Assembly: GCA_030628785.1 (NCBI GenBank)
Contig: DAOVQI010000158.1
Coordinates: 1 to 7,269 of the forward strand
Source of the DNA: Bacteroidota bacterium
Lineage (GTDB): Bacteria; Bacteroidota; Bacteroidia; Bacteroidales; VadinHA17
Length of the DNA stretch: 7,269 bases
Direction of reading: 5' to 3'
Made by a program: the position numbers and the translations under genes. The notes under the pieces were generated by a model. It saw only the letters and a program-made list of their open reading frames with translations, had not been told where the DNA came from and did no database searches. Shown in pieces: positions 1 through 4,900 of the stretch. How positions within the stretch are numbered: the stretch's first letter is position 1; every line of letters starts with the position of its first letter.

Positions 1-290
1 AATGTCTGAAGGAAGCCAATAGCAAATCGCTGACCTGACGAACAGGAATTGCATTAGGGAGGGATGGAGGGTAAGTGAGCCTATGTTCACGAAGCCCGAT
101 ACTTATACGGAATCCATTCAAGTAGATGCAACAGGTATAAGCGAGAAAGTCATGAAGGGCTTACCCATGGAGGTCTCCACTGATGTCACTGAGATCAGGG
201 AGAAGTCAGCAGAATCCATAGTAATTGGGGATACGAGCCATAACAAGAATTATGAAGGTCTCACGAACCGATGAAGGGAGGAATCAGAAA
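1..290 (+). ncRNA. Group II intron RNA, domains I (partial) to III
   Basis: This non-coding stretch precedes the maturase gene. The left end carries domain I-like blocks. Further on, gtcagcagaatccatagta (205-223) and gaaggtctcacgaac (254-268) match, from memory, a conserved pair found shortly upstream of the maturase gene in many bacterial introns of the 'gtcagcagaggtcatagta ... gaaggact' kind, which I place in the domain II/III region. Domain borders and the exon-binding loops were not resolved by hand folding. The right border is approximate; domain IV begins somewhere between here and the gene start. An open frame of 63 codons at 83-274 has no ribosome binding site and no familiar motif, and is not treated as a gene. 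Confidence 0.75.
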
Positions 291-384
291 CGAGAACAAG
301 GAAACATGATTCGTAAAATGAAAGGAGTTGCAGAAATAAGAATTGAGACATTCTTAGCTCACGCACGGCGACCCATTCGGAAAA

Positions 385-390
385 TGGAGG
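385..390 (+). promoter_or_regulatory. Ribosome binding site of the intron maturase
   Basis: TGGAGG lies seven bases before the ATG at 398, a good Shine-Dalgarno match and spacing. It supports that ATG as the start. A shifted-frame ATG at 402 opens only a 63-codon frame and is a shadow. Confidence 0.7.
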
Positions 391-397
391 AACGAGC

Positions 398-1705
398 ATG
401 AGTGCGACAAATCAATTATGGAAGAATGCAGAGCTTGTTCCATCGAGTGAACACTTACTGGAGCAGATGCTTGACCGGGCAAATATTCAGAAAGCTGCCG
501 GACAAGTTATCCGCAACAAAGGCAGTGCAGGCACTGACGGAATGGGAGTTTCGGAACTACCTCACTGGCTACAGTCGAACTACGCTTCCCTAAAAACGTC
601 TATAGAAACAGACACCTACCGACCAAGTCCGGTACGAGTTTGTGAAATAGAGAAAATTGGAGGCGGACTAAGACAGTTGGGCATCCCAACGGTCATAGAC
701 AGGATGCTCCAACAGGCGTTACACCAAATCCTGAATCCATACTTTGACCCGTTTTTCTCGGAGAATAGTTACGGATTTAGGAAAGGTCGCAACACCCAGC
801 AGGCAGTTCTTGCAGCACGTGACTTCCAAAGAGAAGGCAAGCGATATGTTGTGGATATTGACCTGAGTAAATTCTTTGACAGGATGAACCATGACCTGCT
901 TATAGCACTGATAAAGCGAAGAATCAAAGATCGCCGTATCTGGCGGTTGATAGATTTATATCTGAAATCAGGTGTCATGGTAGGAGGCATAACCTCGCTC
1001 CGCCTGGAAGGGACACCGCAAGGCAGCCCATTATCTCCACTGTTGTCAAATATAATGTTAGACGAGTTGGATAAGGAGCTGGAAAAGAGGGGTCACAGCT
1101 TCTGTCGCTACGCTGACGATTTCAGCATATACGTAAGTAGCCAGAAGGCAGGTGAACGGGTATACGAATCCGTTACATCATTCATCGAAAAGAAACTTAA
1201 ACTCAGGATCAACAAGGACAAGAGCATAGTAGATAAAAGCTATCGCCGCAATTTTCTTGGATTCGGTTTTACTTCCGAGAAACATACAAGGTTACGAGTT
1301 CCCAAGGAATGCCTCTCTCGATTACGTAAGAAAGTTAAGCGAGAGTGCAAGCATGGCAGAGGCAAGAATATTAAACTATTCATAGCCGAGACAATAAATC
1401 CCATGCTCAGAGGGTGGGCAAATTACTACAAGACGGCGGAAACGATTACATTTGCCAAAGTACTTGACATATGGATACGCCGCCGGCTACGAGTTATTTT
1501 TTGGCGACAATGGAAACGACCCAGGACAAGGTACAAGAACATCCGTAAGGCAGGATTTTCGCATGTTGAGGCTTTGATGTCGGCATACAACAACCGTGGT
1601 TGTTGGTGGAATTCAGGACACAAATTTGTTGTTCTTACCCTCAACAATATGCTGTTTGCACAAATGGGACTTGTATCTGTCGAATCAGTAATTGTTTCGA
1701 GATGA
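398..1705 (+). CDS. ltrA: Group II intron reverse transcriptase/maturase
   Basis: This intron-encoded protein helps the intron RNA fold and splice, then copies it into DNA at a target site. The 435-residue chain appears complete. The RT0/RT1 region spans about residues 20-110 (GLRQLGIPTVIDRMLQQAL). RT2 is YGFRKGR (125-131). RT3 is VVDIDLSKFFDRMNHD with catalytic D153. RT4 is GTPQGSPLSPLLSN (205-218). RT5 is RYADD with D240 and D241. RT6 is about 266-278 and RT7 is FLGFGF (286-291). The maturase/X domain follows (about 305-345, ending MLRGWANYYK), then a basic tail with IRRRLRVIFWRQWKRPRTR (360-378). The chain ends at about 435 without the Cys-rich HNH endonuclease seen in LtrA of Lactococcus, so mobility would rely on endonuclease-independent routes such as priming at replication forks. 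The gene sits inside domain IV and is not interrupted. The symbol ltrA is used in the generic family sense. Confidence 0.95.
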   Translation: MSATNQLWKNAELVPSSEHLLEQMLDRANIQKAAGQVIRNKGSAGTDGMGVSELPHWLQSNYASLKTSIETDTYRPSPVRVCEIEKIGGGLRQLGIPTVIDRMLQQALHQILNPYFDPFFSENSYGFRKGRNTQQAVLAARDFQREGKRYVVDIDLSKFFDRMNHDLLIALIKRRIKDRRIWRLIDLYLKSGVMVGGITSLRLEGTPQGSPLSPLLSNIMLDELDKELEKRGHSFCRYADDFSIYVSSQKAGERVYESVTSFIEKKLKLRINKDKSIVDKSYRRNFLGFGFTSEKHTRLRVPKECLSRLRKKVKRECKHGRGKNIKLFIAETINPMLRGWANYYKTAETITFAKVLDIWIRRRLRVIFWRQWKRPRTRYKNIRKAGFSHVEALMSAYNNRGCWWNSGHKFVVLTLNNMLFAQMGLVSVESVIVSR

Positions 1706-1720
1706 ATCAATCGTTTTTGA

Positions 1721-1754
1721 AACCGCCGGGTACGGATCCGTACGCTCGGTGGTG
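1721..1754 (+). ncRNA. Group II intron domain V (catalytic hairpin)
   Basis: This is the 34-nt heart of the ribozyme. The lower stem pairs ACCGCCG (1722-1728) with CGGTGGT (1747-1753). It includes a G1725·U1750 wobble inside the CGC catalytic triad (C1724, G1725, C1726), as expected for metal-ion coordination. A bulge around G1744-C1745 separates the upper stem, GTACG (1730-1734) with CGTAC (1739-1743). The terminal loop is GATC rather than the usual GNRA, making 1730-1743 a perfect 14-base palindrome. Confidence 0.88.
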
Positions 1755-1755
1755 T

Positions 1756-1793
1756 GAGAGGGAAGGGAGGGCGACCTCCCTGACCTACTCGAT
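1756..1793 (+). ncRNA. Group II intron domain VI with branch-point A and 3' splice site
   Basis: The basal stem GAGAGG (1756-1761) pairs with CCT-A-CTC (1784-1790), leaving A1787 bulged as the branch point. The upper stem GGGAGG (1765-1770) pairs with CCTCCC (1775-1780) across a GCGA tetraloop. The RNA ends at ...CTCGAT (1793), an AY end that places the branch A seven bases from the splice site, within the usual spacing. The spacers GAA and TGA form the internal loop. Confidence 0.85.
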
Positions 1794-1812
1794 CCTGGGG
1801 CATCGCCCCAGG
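1794..1812. repeat. Perfect GC-rich hairpin at the 3' exon junction (terminator or dispersed repeat)
   Basis: CCTGGGGC (1794-1801) and GCCCCAGG (1805-1812) form an 8-bp perfect stem with loop ATC, starting at the first base after the predicted intron end. On the + strand it is followed by ctctgttatttc, a poor T-tract, and on the - strand there is no T-run, so it is at best a weak intrinsic terminator. I recall similar hairpins followed by 'gttatttc' as dispersed intergenic sequences in Bacteroidota genomes, but cannot verify that here. It may be the landmark the intron used for insertion. Confidence 0.5.
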
Positions 1813-1944
1813 CTCTGTTATTTCAGCCTTTTCCCGAATTAGGGATCACTATGTGACAGGCTGTTTTATTATTTCAAAGAATCGTAGTTCTCTTTATATG
1901 AAAAATTTTTAAAATATTTTCCCGGACAATAAAAATCAAAAATC
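1813..1944. other. AT-rich intergenic gap, no gene seen
   Basis: This is the 3' exon side between the hairpin and the stop codon of the giant gene, which reads toward it. It becomes strongly AT-rich from about 1862, including aaaaatttttaaaatatttt around 1901-1920. I found no convincing intrinsic terminator for the - strand gene. The best short hairpin (about 1876-1895, six weak pairs) lacks a T-tract on either strand. Confidence 0.6.
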
Positions 1945-4900
1945 TTAAATTTTCTTATTCTTTTCTTCGTCCAGTTTTCTAACTACTGCAAACTTAGCTG
2001 CGGCAATCGTCTCCCGGTTTGCTTTTTCAGTGATCCTGCCCCTTGCGAGGTCTTCAACGGCGATATAACCATTCTTCAGCAAGAGCTGCAGCACCATATT
2101 ATTTATAATTGTATTGCGGCTGTAACCATTGGCTATGTACAGATCTTCACAATCATTATAAAACTCCTCGGCAAACTCGCGGTTATTGGGAAGCCACATG
2201 AGCTGCTCATAGGTTTCACTAAATCCATTCAATTCAGTATTAATATTCGGAGTTACCAACAAAGGACTGAATTTATGGTTTTTATCAACCGGCATAAAAT
2301 CCTTCATCCCTGACAGATCAATCTTATCCTTCAGATTATCAATGCGGACCAGCACGGCTTTTCTTATTTGTTCCAATTGGTATAAATAAAAATTATACCG
2401 CCAGACCTCATGACTTTGTTTATGGTGTTTAAACAAATGCTGATAATGTTTATCGATAAGCTGTTTTACATGATTTTTGTTTTTGTTGATCTCCGGATTG
2501 AGGATACGAACCTCCTGGATCAGTGTTTTTACTTCCTGGGCAGCTTTTTGAGGTCCCGTGATTTCTTTACCTTCTTTACCCAGATCCGTCGATAAAATAC
2601 CAAGTTGGATATTTTTCCCTTTACCTTTTCCTCCTGGTCTTCCTTTTAGCATCTCCACAAGGTGTTTTTTTGCTTCTAATTCTCCGGGCTCTGCAATAAA
2701 AGGATTGCCGGCAGGTGTGCTGGCAAGAGAATCAAAAATGGTGCTAAAGAATTTCCTGTCCAGCAGGAAGCTTATCTCCTGACCTCCTTCGCCTACCTCA
2801 CGGGAGATCACCTGAAACCGGTTTTTTATAATATCGAATTTTATTTTTCGGATTACAAAGCTCTTTGAATCCCGTTCAAACCTTTTATCAACAAATATCT
2901 TATTCACAATATCTTCCAGGTCGATCTTGTCGATCATCTTGTAAGACGAAGCCAGGTAAAATTTACCGGTAAACCAGTCCTGATCCCAATCGAGGATGTC
3001 ATCGAGGTAGTTACCATGAGTATCGATAACATCAACAATGTTTTTGTCGCCAGTGTATCGTAACAGGGTTCGCTGGATGTGCGGGTTATCCGAGCTGGTG
3101 GCTTTTTCCTTTCTCTCACCATGAGAATCCCTGTATAGCATAAAGTTTTCAGGATTAGCATATCGTTTTATTCCGGCTTCCTCCTTTGAGAAGTTATATG
3201 CCGTAAGCATAATGTCAATTTTATAAGGCATTGAAATATCACACAATCCTCTGATCGTACTTCGTGAATTCAGGTCTTCTACATTGCTATCGGCACTGCT
3301 TTCAAACAAAGAACGGTAGTTTCTGATATATTCCGGGTCAAAATCAGTTACTCGTGAAAAGTCACCCACTTCTGTTCCTATTCCATAGAGATTTCCTTCT
3401 TTATCCGGGAAAATATGGAACATATCACCGGCGATTAGTTTGATGGATCTGACTCCCGGCAAATCGCGCTTTATCCATTGCAGCATCATGGCAGCCAGCA
3501 TTTCGGATTTTCCAACACCACTATCACCACTAATGGAGATGACAAATATGCTCCCATCCTCTTCTTCAACCGCGAAAAGGGATCCATGCACCGGAACACC
3601 TCCCATTTCCTTAATCTTTTCATTGATCAAAGTTAACCGGGGCTTCTTTATATCGCCGTAATAATCAACTTTCTTTTTTAAGGGTGTAACGATGGTTTTA
3701 ATATTCCCGTCAGGCCCTTTCAGATCGAAATAGCCAATCTGAGGATAGGATATCACCTTTTCAGGTGCTCCAAGGAAAAAAACCACATCAGGAACAAAGT
3801 TCCTTACTTCCTTCAGTGTGGTAAATTCTGATTGAAGCAGGCGGTAATTGTCGGCCAGATATTTTATGTAGGATTTCTGGAATATGTATAACTCTTTCAC
3901 CAGTCCGTGTTTAATAATCTTACACCTGTAATCTTCTTCATCCATATTTTTTTCAAAATTGGCCACTCGTCTTGCAAAGAAATCAGAAGAGGGACGGGTT
4001 TCCATCTTTTTGATAAATTCGTTGGGGGAATTGTTTGTGCCTTGGTCCTTGTCGGTATCCCCGTTGATTCTGTCAATCTTATGAAATGGATATTCACGTT
4101 TCTTAGCATCAGTGGCAATTCGTGTATGCGTTTGTACCGGTTGTTCCCAGGCAATAACACCACAACGGCTCAACAGGTTATTGATCCAGGAAAGGGAGCC
4201 ATTATCCCAGGTTTCAAGGACCTTATTCTCCATTTCAAAATTTTTATGAAGAATAATCCCATGCTGGATCATTTCATTAATGCTGGATTTTTGTCTCTTA
4301 AACTCCGTCTCAACCAGCTTTATCAGGATATGATTATATTTTTTATAATATTCATTGTTTTTGGTAAAGTTCATTAAGTTAATGTAGAACAATACAATAT
4401 CCCTGGTTAAGGTGTGGAGCTCATTTTCTGTTACCTTGAATTTCCGGTGTTCAAGAATTTCGTCAATGATTTCATTCACTTCTTCCGGAACAATATCCAT
4501 AATAAGATCCTCAGATATTAACCGGGCTTCATTTTCCTGATATTTTTCGGCCTTCAAAGCAAAACGCTTCAGTTTAGTGAACAATTTTCGCTCGAATAGC
4601 TGATCTTTCTGAAGTAAGTAAAGGTTGAGAATTCTTGATGAAGGGGATTTGTCCTTTCTGAGTATCCTCAGGTTGAAGGATTTAAAAAGCAGATCCATAA
4701 ATCCCTCTGAAAGATTGATTTCCTGTAATTTCTGCTTCACTCCCAAATTCCGGATAAACTGGTTGGTAAATCCTTCAAGATCAATTTCTGAAACCTGTTT
4801 TCCAACGATCTCTTCAAATTTCTCCCCGGTTTTTTTAGACAGTTCTTCTATGGTTGGTTCAGCGGATTCCTGTTCAAACGGAAGGTTGAAGTGAAGTAAA

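Larger units (their letters stand above)
1..1793 (+). mobile_element. Group II intron, 5'-truncated by the window edge
   Basis: This is a self-splicing ribozyme and retroelement that mobilises through its own reverse transcriptase/maturase. The order is as expected: structured RNA at 1 to about 290, an intact maturase gene in domain IV (398-1705), domain V (about 1721-1754), and domain VI with a bulged A followed by an AY 3' end (CTACTCGAT, ending at 1793). The first bases already read as domain I: ctgaaggaagcc at 6 and gacctgacgaacaggaa at 32 resemble conserved stretches of many bacterial introns. The 5' consensus (GUGYG) and the 5' exon therefore lie left of the window. The 3' boundary is inferred from structure, with A1787 seven bases from the end. 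The element looks intact in all visible parts and may be active. I cannot fix its structural class without an alignment. Confidence 0.9.

Noticed and set aside
83..274. 63-codon open frame on the + strand upstream of the maturase
   Set aside because: It lies within conserved intron RNA, has no ribosome binding site and no recognisable protein motif; its frame is best explained by chance.
1426..1803. 125-codon - strand frame across the end of the maturase and domains V and VI
   Set aside because: It overlaps the well-supported maturase gene and structured intron RNA; its translation shows no family motif.
1600..1842. 80-codon + strand frame spanning the maturase end and the 3' exon hairpin
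   Set aside because: It overlaps the maturase in another frame and crosses the predicted splice site; it is a shadow.
1876..1895. Short hairpin as a terminator for the giant gene
   Set aside because: It has only about six weak pairs and no T-run on either strand.
3907..4377. 156-codon open frame on the + strand inside the giant gene
   Set aside because: It is the reverse-strand shadow of the giant frame, with no recognisable domain and no plausible ribosome binding site. The other + strand frames within 2410-6948 are rejected for the same reason.
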